From Pyrus communis (lineage: Eukaryota > Streptophyta > Magnoliopsida > Rosales > Rosaceae): a stretch of 64,000 nt of DNA. Both the position numbers and the translations under genes were made by a program. How positions within the stretch are numbered: the first letter of the stretch is position 1; every line of letters begins with the position of its first letter. Positions 1-10,880 of the stretch are shown piece by piece. The DNA is taken from the NCBI RefSeq assembly GCF_963583255.1, contig NC_084810.1:8401751-8465750 (forward strand). Direction: 5' to 3'. The notes beneath the pieces are model-generated. The model had not been told where the DNA came from and did not search any database. It saw only the letters and a list, made by a program, of their open reading frames with translations.

Positions 1-1591
1 GAATTATTGTTTCCACCACCGCCGCCGCCGCCACCGCGAGCTAATGCCTCAGCCTCTTGTAACATGTCTTCCAGCAGCCCATTACCGCTGTTATTCTCAT
101 CGGCCACTGACTCCGCCACCACTGCTGAGCTTACGTTGGCATCAATGGTAATCTCGGAGTGCATTTGGGAAACTTGGTTTGAAGGGAGCTCCGACTGGAC
201 TGAGTAAACTGAGCCGGAAGGCGACAACAAACCGTCGGAGTACTCGAACTGTGTTGGTGGCATTGGCGGGAAAGGGTTGTTAAAAGTCCTCGGGAACTGA
301 AAGGAAGATATATCGGGCATCGTGCTAGTGCCAGCAGCTGTCAACTGAAAGGAGGCGATGTCAGGCATCGAGCTAGTTCGTAGAATCGAAGTGTACCGTT
401 GCGGGGTTGGGGAGATCGGCGGGGAATATCCAACGGAGTCGCGGTAGCGTTTGTAGCGGAGCGGGGCGCCGAGAATGGGGGCGGGGCGGTGGAAGGTGAA
501 GGAGGGGGTAGAGGAGGAGAACGAAGAGGTGGAGGCGGTGGCGGTGGGGTCAAAGAGGGGGAGGGAAGCAAGAGAAGTGGGTTTGGGTTGGTGAGGGGAC
601 GAGAGAGGAGAGAGACATGGAGTAGTTGGGGAGAGCGGAGGGATGTGGTGGTGATGGTGGGTTTGGGTGGGGCTTTGGATTTGGAAGCAAAATGTTGGGG
701 ATGGGGAATTATCGGTGTTGGGGTGGAGGGAGTTTTGGGTGGGGGTGGTGGGCGGGTTTAGTACTCCGTTGGGTATGGTTAGAGAAGTGGGTGGGGAATG
801 GGAATGGGAATGGGAATAGGAATACTGGGATTGCTTGATGTCGTGGGGGTATAATGGTAATCCTTGGCGTTGCCTCCTCTTCACCCTTGTGTTCCAGTGG
901 TTCTTTATCTCGTTGTCTGTTCGTCCAGGTAACTAAAAACCAAAACGTAAAACTCAAAAAAGAAAAATTAATTGAGTGTTTGTTTCGTAACAGAAAGTAA
1001 TTGCAGAAAAAAAAGCTGTTTTTTTTCAAAAGCAGGAGAAGGAAGAAAAGAAGCAGTCAAATTCCAGCATTTTGTTTCTTTAAAAAAAAAAACAAAAACA
1101 TGGATTTTATTTGCAGCACCAAAAATCAAAAACCCAGAAATGAAATCAGACGAAAAGATGAAATGATGAAAAATAAAAGTTGCTTTTTCCAAAAGCGTTT
1201 TGTAAATAGTAGGTACCTGAGAAGCCATGCGAGCCCATTTGTTACCGTACTTGGAGTGGAGCTCAAGAATGAGCCTTTCCTCGTCCGGAGAGAAGGAGCC
1301 TTTCTTCAAATTGGGGCGGAGATGGTTGGCCCACCGCAGGCGGCAGCTCTTGCCGCACCGGTTGAGGCCCGAGTTCCTCTGCACCGAGTTCCAATTTCCC
1401 TCGCCGTGCTTCCTCACGTAATCCATCAAAATCTGGTCCTCCGCTGCCGTCCACGGCCCTTTCTTCAGACCCTTGCTGCCCTCCACCACGTGCCCACCAC
1501 CTCCGTCACCTCCTCTGGACTCCGGCAGTCCCTGGCTCTGTAGCATTGAACCGCCATTGATATTGATGCTGTCGTTGCTGTTGGGTGTCAT
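1..1591 (-). CDS. GAMYB-like R2R3-MYB transcription factor, copy 1 (partial, 3' end off window)
   Basis: Nuclear DNA-binding activator of the plant GAMYB type (R2R3-MYB subgroup 18); family members act in gibberellin, anther and pollen-tube programmes. Exon 1 is 1591-1217 and exon 2 runs from 932 to the window edge. The intron has GT at 1216-1215 and AG at 934-933, and joining keeps the frame inside R3. R2 starts near residue 43 (GPWTAAEDQ, then [17 protein letters not shown]) and R3 near residue 95 ([31 protein letters not shown]). The subgroup motif [13 protein letters not shown] follows directly. The rest of exon 2 is rich in Pro, Ser and His, with a [12 protein letters not shown] motif and a miR159 site. 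The start is the ATG at 1591, conserved in copy 2; a TTG two codons upstream is not a plausible eukaryotic start. No stop or frameshift is seen. R3 has NHWN where copy 2 has NYWN. The last exon should lie left of the window. Confidence 0.93.
173..193 (-). promoter_or_regulatory. miR159 target site in MYB copy 1 mRNA
   Basis: On the minus strand (the mRNA sense) a 21-nt site with core AGCTCCCTTCAAACCAA lies inside the coding frame and encodes ELPSNQ. From memory of miR159 (plus-strand sense, TTTGGATTGAAGGGAGCTC...), 17 of 21 positions pair. The mismatches are at both ends and at miRNA position 6. The CAAACCAA form is the variant I recall in the MYB97/MYB101 branch of GAMYB genes. Cleavage here would silence the gene post-transcriptionally; that is inference from the family. 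Confidence 0.8.
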
Positions 1592-2333
1592 TATCAAATC
1601 ACGATCAACAAACGCACCGCAGAGATTCTGGTTCGCCCAGCAAAGTCAATATCACACCCAGACAGAAAAGACAACAAAAGCTTTATGTAATTATGCACTT
1701 TTTTGTGGGACCCTTTATCCGATCATATATCACAGTAATATTTTATTTGGGGTATTGTATTTGTATTTGTGTCTTTTTTTTTAATGTTTTGGGATGGTAG
1801 CGGCATGAGGGCATCACAGAGACCCCTCTCCTCCTTTCTAATGGTATTTACTGCAACCTTTTAATCCTTTTGGGATTCTGGGGCTGTAGTATGCTCTAGT
1901 ATGAAAGGAGAAAGAGGGGCAGAGAGACCGAGGAGGCGGCGGCGGGTGGTGCAGGTGGTGGGAAAAGGAACCAAAAAATTACAAGAGAAAGAAAATAAGA
2001 GATGAGTCTGTGTTGTATGTGGTGGTTGGGGAGGAGGTGGGAAACCTGAAAATATATGTATGGGTGATTTGGAAAGCAAGAGCTGGGTGGGCAGAGAGTA
2101 TTGAGGGTGTGCTAGTCAGACTCCAAGCTGTACCATATTTTTTATGAGGCTGCCGATCTTTTTGCCCAATTGGTTTCCAAGTTTTTTTTTTTTTAATTTT
2201 GGCAACAGAAATCATAGCTGGAGTGATTATTGTGGTAAAAAGAGTAAATACAGATTAGTTTGGTTATTTTTGGGGGAAGTGGGTAAGGTGGCAGTTGCCA
2301 TGTCAATCGGACTGGAGAAGGGGTGGAAGTTAC
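1592..2333 (-). promoter_or_regulatory. 5' leader and proximal promoter of MYB copy 1
   Basis: Noncoding sequence upstream of the MYB ATG that aligns by eye along its whole length with 27600-28334 upstream of copy 2, including a pyrimidine-rich stretch and the block around 1860-1930. Conservation between the paralogues marks it as part of the duplicated unit. It ends abruptly at the copia insertion, with homology resuming at 7457. The exact transcription start cannot be placed. Confidence 0.6.
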
Positions 2334-2843
2334 TGTTGAATTGTAATCTTGTCTTGGCCCAAAGATAATTGATCCGGCCCATACACAAAGAAAGATCCAT
2401 GCACATGCTAGAGAATTCTAGCAAATTTCAAGTTGGTGGAAGAGTCTAGAAGAATGGTGAGGATTCCACCAACATACAAGATTAGTGTAGATAATTCTAG
2501 CTTAGGAAGGTAGGGGAATTATCTAGATATCTCTAGCATGATGTTTTCATGCTTCTCCAAGGTTCCATCCATGCCTATAAAAGGAGAAGGCATCCACACC
2601 ATTTGGAACAACCAAGAGAGCAAGTAGCAAGAAGTGAGAGCGTCAAGTAAGAAGTAAGAAGAAGCAACAAAGCTTCTAAGAGTGTTTGAGTGTTTTCTTT
2701 TGTACTAAGTTTGTGAGTGAATAAAAACCTTGTGTAATACTTTGAGAATTCTTTCTTTCTCTTGCCTATCAATTCCGCTGCGTTACATTTTTCTTTGTGA
2801 GATAAACATCTCTAGAATAGTGAGGCATTTTTAAACCCCAACA
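2334..2843 (+). repeat. 5' LTR of copia element
   Basis: 510 bp, begins TGTTGAATTG and ends CCCCAACA. It contains a TATA box (TATAAAAGG, 2576-2584), the likely start of the genomic RNA. It differs from the 3' LTR at five sites (for example CAAATTTCAA here against CAAAGTTCAA there). Confidence 0.96.
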
Positions 2844-2846
2844 AAG

Positions 2847-2858
2847 TGGTATCAGAGC
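2847..2858 (+). other. Primer-binding site, initiator Met tRNA
   Basis: TGGTATCAGAGC lies three bases after the 5' LTR. It matches the widely used plant copia site complementary to the 3' end of tRNA-iMet, and it directly precedes the gag ATG at 2860. Confidence 0.93.
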
Positions 2859-2859
2859 T

Positions 2860-5800
2860 ATGGCTAGCAATGCTATGGCAGCCTTCCAAGTTCCAGTGCT
2901 CGACAGCAACAACTTCGATAATTGGAGTATCAAAATGAAGGCCCTTTTGGGTGCACACGATGTCTGGGAAGTTGTGGAGAAAGGCTACACTGAGCCAGAA
3001 GATGAAGCTACTCTGTCTCAACCCCAGAAGGAGAGTTTGAAAGATTCAAGAAAGAGAGACAAGAAGGCTCTCTACCTCATCTACCAAGCATTAGATGACA
3101 ATGGCTTTGAGAAGGTCTCGAGTGCAACCTCTGCCAAGCAAGCATGGGAGAAGCTTCAAACCTCTTACAAAGGAGCCGAACAAGTGAAAAAGGTTCGTCT
3201 TCAAGTATTAAGAGGTGAGTTCGAATCTCTACAAATGAAAGGGTCTGAATCAATCTCTGATTATTTCTCAAGAGTCTTAGCCGTTTCCAATCAATTAAAA
3301 AGAAACGGAGAAAAGTTAGAAGATGTTAGAATTATGGAGAAGATACTACGCTCGTTGGACCCCAATTTCGAGCACATTGTCGTGACGATTGAAGAAACTA
3401 AAAACTTGGAAGAAATTAGTATAGAGCAATTAATGGGTTCGCTACAAGCATATGAAGAGAAACATAAGAAGAGGCAAGGGAATGATGAGCAGCTCCTTAA
3501 GACGCATGTTCAGACAAAGAAGAAAGAAGAAAGCTTCGACAACGAGAGAAGCCGATATGGAAGAAGTCGTGGTCGAGGTCGCGGACGTGGACATGGGCGT
3601 GGATGTGGTTGGAACTTAAACAACCATAGCAACTACGAAAGAGGAGAAAGCTCAACAAAAGGTCGCGGAAGAGGACGCTCAAACTCAAGGTATGAAAAAT
3701 CTCAAGTTCAATGTTATAATTGTCAAAAGTTTGGGCATTATGCTTGGGAATGTAGAGCTCCAAACAACAGACTTGATGAGAAGGTCAATTATGTGAAAGA
3801 AGAGAAAGAAGAGAATGGTGTTGTGCTACTAGCATGCAAGAACAATGATGGAGACCAAGACTATACATGGTACCTTGACACCGGCGCCAGCAACCACATG
3901 TGCGGAAGAAGAAGCATCTTCGTAGAGCTCAATGAATCAGTGAGTGGTAACGTTTCTTTTGGAGATGAATCCAAAATACCCGTAAAAGGCAAAGGTAACA
4001 TCCTTATTCCCCTGGAAAATGGGGGTCACCAATTAATTTCGAATGTCTACTACGTGCCCAATATGAAAAGCAACATTTTGAGTTTGGGTCAACTCTTAGA
4101 AAAAGGTTATGATTTTCATACGAAAAATTATATCCTTTTTCTTAGAGATGACAAAGGAAGATTAATTGCCAAGGCGAAAATGTCAAAGAATAGGATGTTT
4201 CCCATGAATATTCAAAACGATGTTGCAAAGTGTCTCAAGATATGTTACAAAGACATATCTTGGCTTTGGCATCTTCGTTTTGGGCATCTTAACTTTGGGG
4301 GATTGGAGTTATTATCCAAGAAGGAGATGGTGAGAGGCTTACCGTGTATCAGCCACCCTGATCAAGTTTGCGAAGGATGTTTACTTGGGAAACAGTTCAG
4401 GAAAAGCTTTCCAAAGGAGTCGACCATAAGAGCCCAGAAGCCACTCGAGCTCATTCACACCGATGTGTGCGGTCCAATAAAACCAAGCTCTTTGGGTAAA
4501 AATAATTATTTCTTTCTCTTCATTGATGATTTTTCAAGAAAAACCTGGGTGTATTTCTTGAAGCAGAAATCAGAAGTCTTTGGAGCATTCAAGAAGTTCA
4601 AAGTCGCTGTAGAAAAGGAGAGTGGTTGCAAGATCAAAGCCATGAGATCTGATCGAGGAGGAGAATTCACTTCGAAGGAATTTCAAGAGTTTTGTGAAGC
4701 AAATGGAATCCGTCGACCTTTGACAGTTCCAAGATCCCCTCAACAAAATGGAGTGGCGGAAAGAAAAAATCGAACCATCCTCGACATGTCTCGAAGCATG
4801 CTCAAAAGCAAGAAATTGCCTAAGGAATTGTGGGCAGAAGCTGTAGCATGTGCTGTCTACCTATCCAATCGGTCTCCAACAAGGAGTGTGTGGGGAAAAA
4901 CTCCTCAAGAAGCATGGAGTGGAAGAAAACCAGGTATTTCTCATCTAAGAGTTTTTGGAAGCATAGCCCATGTACACGTACCAGACGAGAGGAGAACCAA
5001 ACTTGACGACAAAAGTGAGAAGTTCATCTTCATCGGCTATGACACCAATTCAAAAGGCTATAAGCTGTATAATCCAAACAATGGGAAGACGGTGATCAGT
5101 CGAGACGTGATGTTCGATGAAGAAGGAGAATGGGATTTTGGCCCACATGCAGGTGATCTTCACTTCTTTCCTCAATTTGAAGAAGAGAATGAACAAGGGA
5201 TGATGGAGTAAGCAAGAGAGGTTCAACAAGAATCCACTACTCCACCTACTTCACCAACATCAACCAATCATGGTAATTCATCAGCATCAGCATTGTCAAG
5301 TGGGAGTCTAAATGAAAGAGAAGTACCACGCACAAGAAGTATACGAGATCTTTATGAGGTAACTGAAAGACTTGATAATCCTACACTTTTCTGTCTCTTT
5401 GCTGATTGTGAACCAGTCGACTTCCAAGAAGCAGTGCAAGATACTAAGTGGAGGAAAACAATGGATGAAGAAATTGAAGCAATTCAGAAGAATGATACAT
5501 GGGAACTCGCTATTCTTCCGAAAGGACACAAAGCCATCGGAGTCAAGTGGGTGTACAAGACAAAGAAAAATGCCAATGGAGAGGTCGAAAGATACAAGGC
5601 AAGACTAGTGGCGAAAGGCTATAGTCAAAGAGCCGGAATCGACTATGATGAGGTATTCGCACCCGTTGCTCGGTTGGAAACTATTCGATTACTAATTTCT
5701 TTGGCAGCTCAAAACAGTTGGAAGATTCAACAAATGGATGTGAAGTCCGCCTTCTTAAATGGAGTCCTTGAAGAAGAAGTCTACATTCAGCAACCGTCAG

Positions 5801-6939
5801 GCTATGAGATCAAAGGGCATGAAGACAAAGTTCTGAAGCTGAAGAAAGCCCTCTATGGGTTAAAACAAGCGCCATGAGCATGGAATAGTCGCATCGACAA
5901 GTACTTTCAGGAAAACAACTTCATCAAGTGCCCTCATGAACATGCTCTCTACGTCAAAGTCAAAGATGGAGATATTTTGATTGTGTGCTTATATGTGGAT
6001 GATCTAATCTTCACTGGGAGTAATCCAAGCATGTTTGAAGAGTTCAAGAGAGTGATGACCAAAGAATTTGAGATGACCGACATCGGGTTGATGGCATATT
6101 ACCTAGGCATTGAAGTCAAGCAGAACGAAGAAGGAATTCTCATCTCCCAAGAAAGCTACACAAAGGAGATACTGAAAAAGTTCAAAATGGACGACTGCAA
6201 GCCCGTGAGCACGCCAATGGAGTGCGGAGTCAAACTAACCAAGTATGATAAAGGAGAAAACGTAGATCCAACATTTTTCAAAAGCCTAGTTGGAAGCTTG
6301 CGCTACTTGACTTGCACAAGACCAGATATTCTCTATGCTGTCGGATTAATCAGTCGCCACATGGAGAATCCCACAACTACACATTTGAAAACGGCCAAAA
6401 GAATTCTTCGATACCTTAAAGGTACTGTTAACTTTGGCTTGTTTTATTCAAGTTCTGATAACTACAAACTTGTTGGATATAGCGACAGTGATTGGGCAGG
6501 AGATTCCGACGATAGAAAAAGCACTACTGGATTTGTGTTCTTCATGGGAGACACTGCATTCACATGGATGTCGAAGAAGCAACCGATTGTCACTCTCTCT
6601 ACCTGTGAAGCTGAATATGTAGCTGCTACTTCATGTGTCTGCCATGCAATCTGGCTGAGAAACTTGCTGAAAGAATTAAGAATGCGACAAGAAGAGCCAA
6701 CAAAGATCTATGTCGACAACAAGTCTGCAATAGCTCTAGCAAAGAATCCAATATTCCATGACAGGAGCAAACACATAGATACCCGTTATCATTTCTTAAG
6801 AGAGTGCATTGCAAGAAAGGATGTGCAAGTGGAATATGTGAAGTCTCAAGACCAAGTTGCCGACATATTCACCAAGCCACTCAAACAAGAAGACTTTGTC
6901 AGACTAAGAAACTCAATTGGCGTCACAAGACAAGATTAA
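2860..6939 (+). pseudogene. Copia Gag-Pol polyprotein, interrupted by two stops
   Basis: One frame from ATG 2860 to TAA at 6937-6939 (1,360 codons) encodes every copia domain in order. These are a UBN2-type Gag, an Arg/Gly-rich stretch (codons about 235-280), a CCHC zinc knuckle (CYNCQKFGHYAWEC, near codon 285), aspartic protease (YLDTGASNH, near codon 340) and integrase. The integrase has its H/C zinc-binding segment and catalytic residues in HTDVCG, RSDRGGEF and NGVAERKNR. Reverse transcriptase (YVDD near 5995) and RNase H (YSDSDWAG, ADIFTKPL) follow. Two in-frame stops, TAA at 5209-5211 after integrase and TGA at 5875-5877 within reverse transcriptase, break it. No frameshift was found. 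It is probably immobile on its own but could be mobilised in trans. The lineage resembles Tork, at low confidence. Confidence 0.93.
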
Positions 6940-6946
6940 GGGGGGA
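6938..6946 (+). other. Polypurine tract of copia element
   Basis: AAGGGGGGA sits directly before the 3' LTR and overlaps the end of the stop codon. This is the standard place for plus-strand priming. Confidence 0.88.
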
Positions 6947-7456
6947 TGTTGAATTGTAATCTTGTCTTGGCCCAAAGATAATTGATCCGGCCCATACACA
7001 AAGAAAGATCCATGCACATGCTAGAGAATTCTAGCAAAGTTCAAGTTGGTGGAAGAGTCTAGAAGAATGGTGAGGATTCCACCAACATACAAGATTAGTG
7101 TAGATAATTCTAGCTTAGGAAGGTAGTGGAATTATCTAGATATCTCTAGCATGATGTTTTCATGCTTCTCCAAGGTTCCATCCATGCCTATAAAAGGAGA
7201 AGGCATCCACACCATTTGGAACAACCAAGAGAGCAAGTAGCAAGAAGTGAGAGTGTCAAGTAAGAAGTAAGAAGAAGCAACAAAGCTTCTAAGAGTGTTT
7301 GAGTGTTTTCTTTTGTACTAAGTTTGTGAGTGAATAAAAACCTTGAGTAATACTTTGAGAATTCTTTCTTTCTCTTGCCTATCAATTCCGCTGCGTTACA
7401 TTTTTCTTTGTGAGATAAACATCTCTAGAATAGTGAAGCATTTTTAAACCCCAACA
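6947..7456 (+). repeat. 3' LTR of copia element
   Basis: 510 bp, same ends as the 5' LTR, TATA box at 7189-7197, followed by the target duplication GTTAC at 7457-7461. Confidence 0.96.
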
Positions 7457-7461
7457 GTTAC

Positions 7462-8290
7462 TAGAGACGGCGACGTATGCTGCCGCTAGACTTTAGAGAC
7501 GTTTTTTTTTGCCTCGTTGGGAAACTATTTTTCTTGGGTACTAATCGGTTTTCATACCGATCATTTTTTGGCAAAAGAATGGAAATCGTTACCCTCAAAT
7601 TCCGTCGAGGCGGATGATGAAATTCCGTCAGCCCCTAGCAGCTGATTCGAAATTAATGGCGAAGTACAGTAAAACAAGTCCACATAAACCCTCGCACGGA
7701 AGGAGCCCGATGTTGCACAAAGGGAAGCGGAGCCTAGGAGTTTGCTGTTAAGGGACTATCACGAAATAGGAGAAGACTAACTTTGAAACCCTTCTGTTTC
7801 ACTTACCGGAAATTTGATACGGTGTTAGTGGGATGGGGCCAGGGTCTACTCTCAGATTGGCTTCTGAGTGAGACTTGCGGCGGTTTGGTCGTGGGTGTGG
7901 GTATCAAGGGTAGTGGTGCCGGAGGGGAACGACGTGGTGGGGTCGGGGAATGCCAAGATGGGAGGATCTAGCTATGGAGAAATGAGGCGGGAGTTGTTTG
8001 TGGTGGTGCCTACCAAGTGCATAGGGGAAGGCATCCGTGGGGGAGAGTTCCGATGATGATACGAAGAATTTGATCTCGGTTTCATTTGAAAAGTACTTTT
8101 AAATGAGTAGAAGTGTTTTTTAAAAAAATATTTTTAAAATCAATTTTTAGTAAAAATATAATTTAATATTAGAAAAGCACTGCTTTTTGCAAAAATAATT
8201 TAAGATTTTTTAGTTTTCTTTTTAAAATAAAATCTAAACATTAAATGGTTTGACGACAAAAATTAAAATACTAAAATTCACTAAAAATAA
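7462..8290. repeat. Distal part of duplicated MYB upstream region, displaced by copia
   Basis: Matches about 28335-29310 upstream of MYB copy 2, with small indels (for example around CCGTATGCTGCC in copy 2 and CGTATGCTGCCGCTAG here, and the block with GAGCCCGATGTTGCA). Homology fades in the AT-rich sequence near 8290. No convincing reading frame is conserved between the copies, so it is read as noncoding. Confidence 0.7.
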
Positions 8291-8407
8291 AGCAAATGAC
8301 GCACGACAAGGAGCAAGTGGTTGTGAGTAAGGCCACAGGCAAGTGTCTTGTTTACGTGCCAACACGTGTCATCCTAATTATGTTTTGTTCAATATTCTTA
8401 TGAGAAT

Positions 8408-8564
8408 GTTAGGGAGACTATGATTTTAAACCATGTTTAGATCACACCGATGTGGCGGTTGACAGTTTAATTCTTTTTTTAAATCATAAAAAAGAAATCA
8501 AACTATCAACCGCATCAATATATGGTCAACAAAATATGATTTAAGTTATAGTCTCTCTAGCAAC
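8408..8564. mobile_element. Small foldback/MITE-like element
   Basis: About 157 bp whose two halves are imperfect inverted complements: GGGAGACTATGATTTAAA-type sequence on the left and ATGATTTAAGTTATAGTCTC on the right, with matching CGGTTGACAGTTT and AACTATCAACCG inner arms. No clear target duplication was found, so the superfamily is unknown. The surrounding 8290-9079 is AT-rich and holds nothing else I recognise. Confidence 0.5.
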
Positions 8565-9304
8565 ACTAGTTTTGTTTCTACGCTTTTAAAACCTTATTTT
8601 AATTTTATTTTAAAAAAATAAAAAATACGATTTGTTATCAATATTCTTGAATTGTGTGTAAATCCTAGATATATTTAATTACTAGCTATTCTTTCCCTAT
8701 AAAATTGCATTTACTTGAATGACAAGTTAATCCTCTTCTCATTCTCTATCATAAAATAAAGGCATTGTGTATGAGAAATAACACACACATAAGAAATTTC
8801 TACAATTTCTCCATTCTCTCTTTCTTGATGGACCTCTCTATTCCGTTTCAGTTAAATAGGCCACAATAGAAATTTTGTTACTAAGTAACTATAACTCTTC
8901 TCTCAACATTTAATTATAAATTTAGTTGAGTGAAAAATTGTTTAAGGGATTTCGTCACTACTAATAAAGTTACGAACTTCCAAACAAAATTGAAACTGCT
9001 AATGAAATCCTTGGTTTTAAAATTTCTTAGTTAAACTAAAAAATTTCAAACTTTTTGCTCACATTTCCATCATTGTAGTTAGGGGTGGATTTAAAAAACC
9101 AAAAACCGAAAAAAACCAAAGTGAATATCGAACCGAAGTCGAAAAATACTGAATCGAATCAAAATTGGTTGGTTCAGTTTTGATTTTGGTGGTCTCAAAA
9201 CCAAATCAGATTGAACCGAATCAACACTAGTACAAAAAAAGTTTGTGCAATGTAGGTACATGCGTCATTCAAAGTCAAAAAACACTGCCTGAAAGTTAGC
9301 CCAA

Positions 9305-9490
9305 CAACAACTTCGTCATGCACAAAGCATCGCGCAAAGGCCTTTTGTGCGACAAAGGTACTGTCATTGTGCAAAAGGCCTTTGTGCGACGACAGTACAT
9401 GTGTCGCGCAAAGGCCTTTTGCACGACGACCATACCTGCGTTGCGCAAAGGCTTTTTGCGCGACGCAAGTTACTTATTCGTCACGCAATC
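9305..9490. repeat. CACTA left subterminal palindromic repeats
   Basis: Four to five units of about 25-30 bp, each close to a palindrome of the form CGCGCAAAGGCCTTTTGTGCGAC, in close succession. In CACTA elements such motifs bind the transposase. A poly-A run (9507-9528) follows. Confidence 0.7.
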
Positions 9491-9639
9491 CTTTTTTTCC
9501 TTTTTCAAAAAAAAAAAAAAAAAAAAAATTTTATAAATATTTTAATTAAATTATAAAATAATTAATAAACCAAGAAAAAAGTATTTAATTATAAAATATA
9601 TTAAAATGTATGTACAAGATGTCCAAACATAAAAGAAAA

Positions 9640-10090
9640 AACTACAACAAGTAGTTGTCTAGGTTTAATGCATTAGGCTACTGGGTATCGGCTGGGCGAA
9701 GTGGCTGGGAGGTCGAAGATGGAGCAAGATCAAGTGCTGGCATTGGGATTTAGACACCGGACATTTGTAAGGCCCGTAAGATCATACTCATCTTCTCATC
9801 CTAGGCGCCGGTGATTAGAAGGCTGGGAGGTCCCAAGTGTGATCAGAAGGCTCCGAATCGCGGCGGCGCTGGTGAGGCCACTGTGCACTGAACAGCTAAA
9901 CTGACACTGATGACGTCGATGATGCAGGCACCTGGGACGCCCTAGAAGTAGCCTCAGTAAGGGGTGTAGGTCTCCCCAATCAATGGAGCACTCACGGCTG
10001 AAGTAGTAGGTGCTGAAAATGCAGGAGGCGCATTGGTCACACTCCGATGACGAGTGATCAATTGCGACATCTATACACTTTTTGAACCAT
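9640..10090 (-). other. Degenerate Ser/Thr/Pro-rich reading frame, unidentified
   Basis: Read on the minus strand, this GC-richer stretch gives a Ser/Thr/Pro-rich peptide starting MSQLITRHRS with several stops. It may be the decayed C-terminal end of a CACTA-encoded protein or another captured exon. I do not recognise it with confidence. Confidence 0.3.
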
Positions 10091-10188
10091 AAAAATATAA
10101 CATTAGAAAAATTGGCAGAAAACTTGTGGAAGCAAAGGAGACATAGTACATTAACAAAAAGAAGACGCTATCAAAAAGAATTCTTCAC

Positions 10189-10462
10189 CTCAGTCATCAT
10201 TTCACCAAGCTGCCTTACAGTAACTTCATTGTGAGGGTTGCCCACATTGAAGAGGTGATCATTGGCCCTAGCAGCATTTCCTGAGGAAAACATGTCACAT
10301 TACTGAGCAACTTTTGCATGCTAAATAAAAATTTGAGCAAAAGAGATTTTTATTCACTTACGATCATCAACATAACAGCTTCAACAGCATCATTTATGTA
10401 GACAAAAGTTCATGAGATTGGCTGCCATCTACGAGCTTGAGAGGCTCACGGCGAAGAAGATT
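10189..10462 (-). pseudogene. UDP-apiose/UDP-xylose synthase (AXS) fragment, two exons
   Basis: Two exons of a host gene inside the CACTA. Exon 10462-10362 encodes NLLRREPLKLVDG and then FVYINDAVEAVMLMI, with a 1-nt frame slip between them. Exon 10280-10189 encodes NAARANDHLFNVGNP and EVTVRQLGEMMTE. Both match the central part of AXS as I recall it. AXS is a cytosolic short-chain dehydrogenase family enzyme that makes UDP-apiose for rhamnogalacturonan II. Splice sites are retained (AG before 10462, GT at 10361-10360, AG before 10280), so this was copied from genomic DNA, not from mRNA. Only about 60 codons remain, so it has no enzyme function. Confidence 0.82.
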
Positions 10463-10880
10463 CTGCAACAGATGAAAGCAGAGCACGATCACAACACAAA
10501 TACTGAAATACCAAATAAATAGGGAATGCTACAATTATTATCTGACATACATAACTAGTTTATTAGAGTTTACATAGGTTGGGTGAAAGGATTGCATAGT
10601 TTGTTTATGGTAAATATTTAGTGATCAACTAGTTCTCGGTCTAATGGTATATCTCTTTTCAATGTTGGAAAAGGTACAACATAATGAAAAGGGGTGTTTC
10701 ATAATGATCTGAATTTCACATTTATTGAATCCCCCACCCCCATTTAATTAAAACGAAAACAAGAAGAATAAAATACCAACACGTAAAAATGTTGTCCCAT
10801 CACATGCAGTAATAGTAAAGAGGACTAACAATAAACGTCGTCCCAGCATCTGTTCCGAAGGCATTTAGAAACAAACAAAC

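Larger units (their letters stand above)
2334..7456 (+). mobile_element. Ty1/copia LTR retrotransposon, nearly intact
   Basis: Full-length element with two 510-bp LTRs (TGTTGAATTG...CCCCAACA), a primer-binding site, a polypurine tract and a 5-bp target duplication GTTAC (2329-2333 and 7457-7461). The LTRs differ at only five positions by my count, so it is young. Copy 2 of the MYB duplication has the unoccupied GTTAC at 28330-28334, which proves insertion after the duplication or in this copy only. The internal polyprotein frame is continuous apart from two stop codons. It lies antisense to MYB copy 1, within its upstream region. Confidence 0.97.

Noticed and set aside
341..838. Long Gly/Trp-rich and Pro-rich frames opposite or beside MYB copy 1 exon 2 (and at 26383-26782 in copy 2)
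   Set aside because: They are shadows of the Pro/Ser/His-rich MYB coding frame, which is the one that stays open and in register in both copies.
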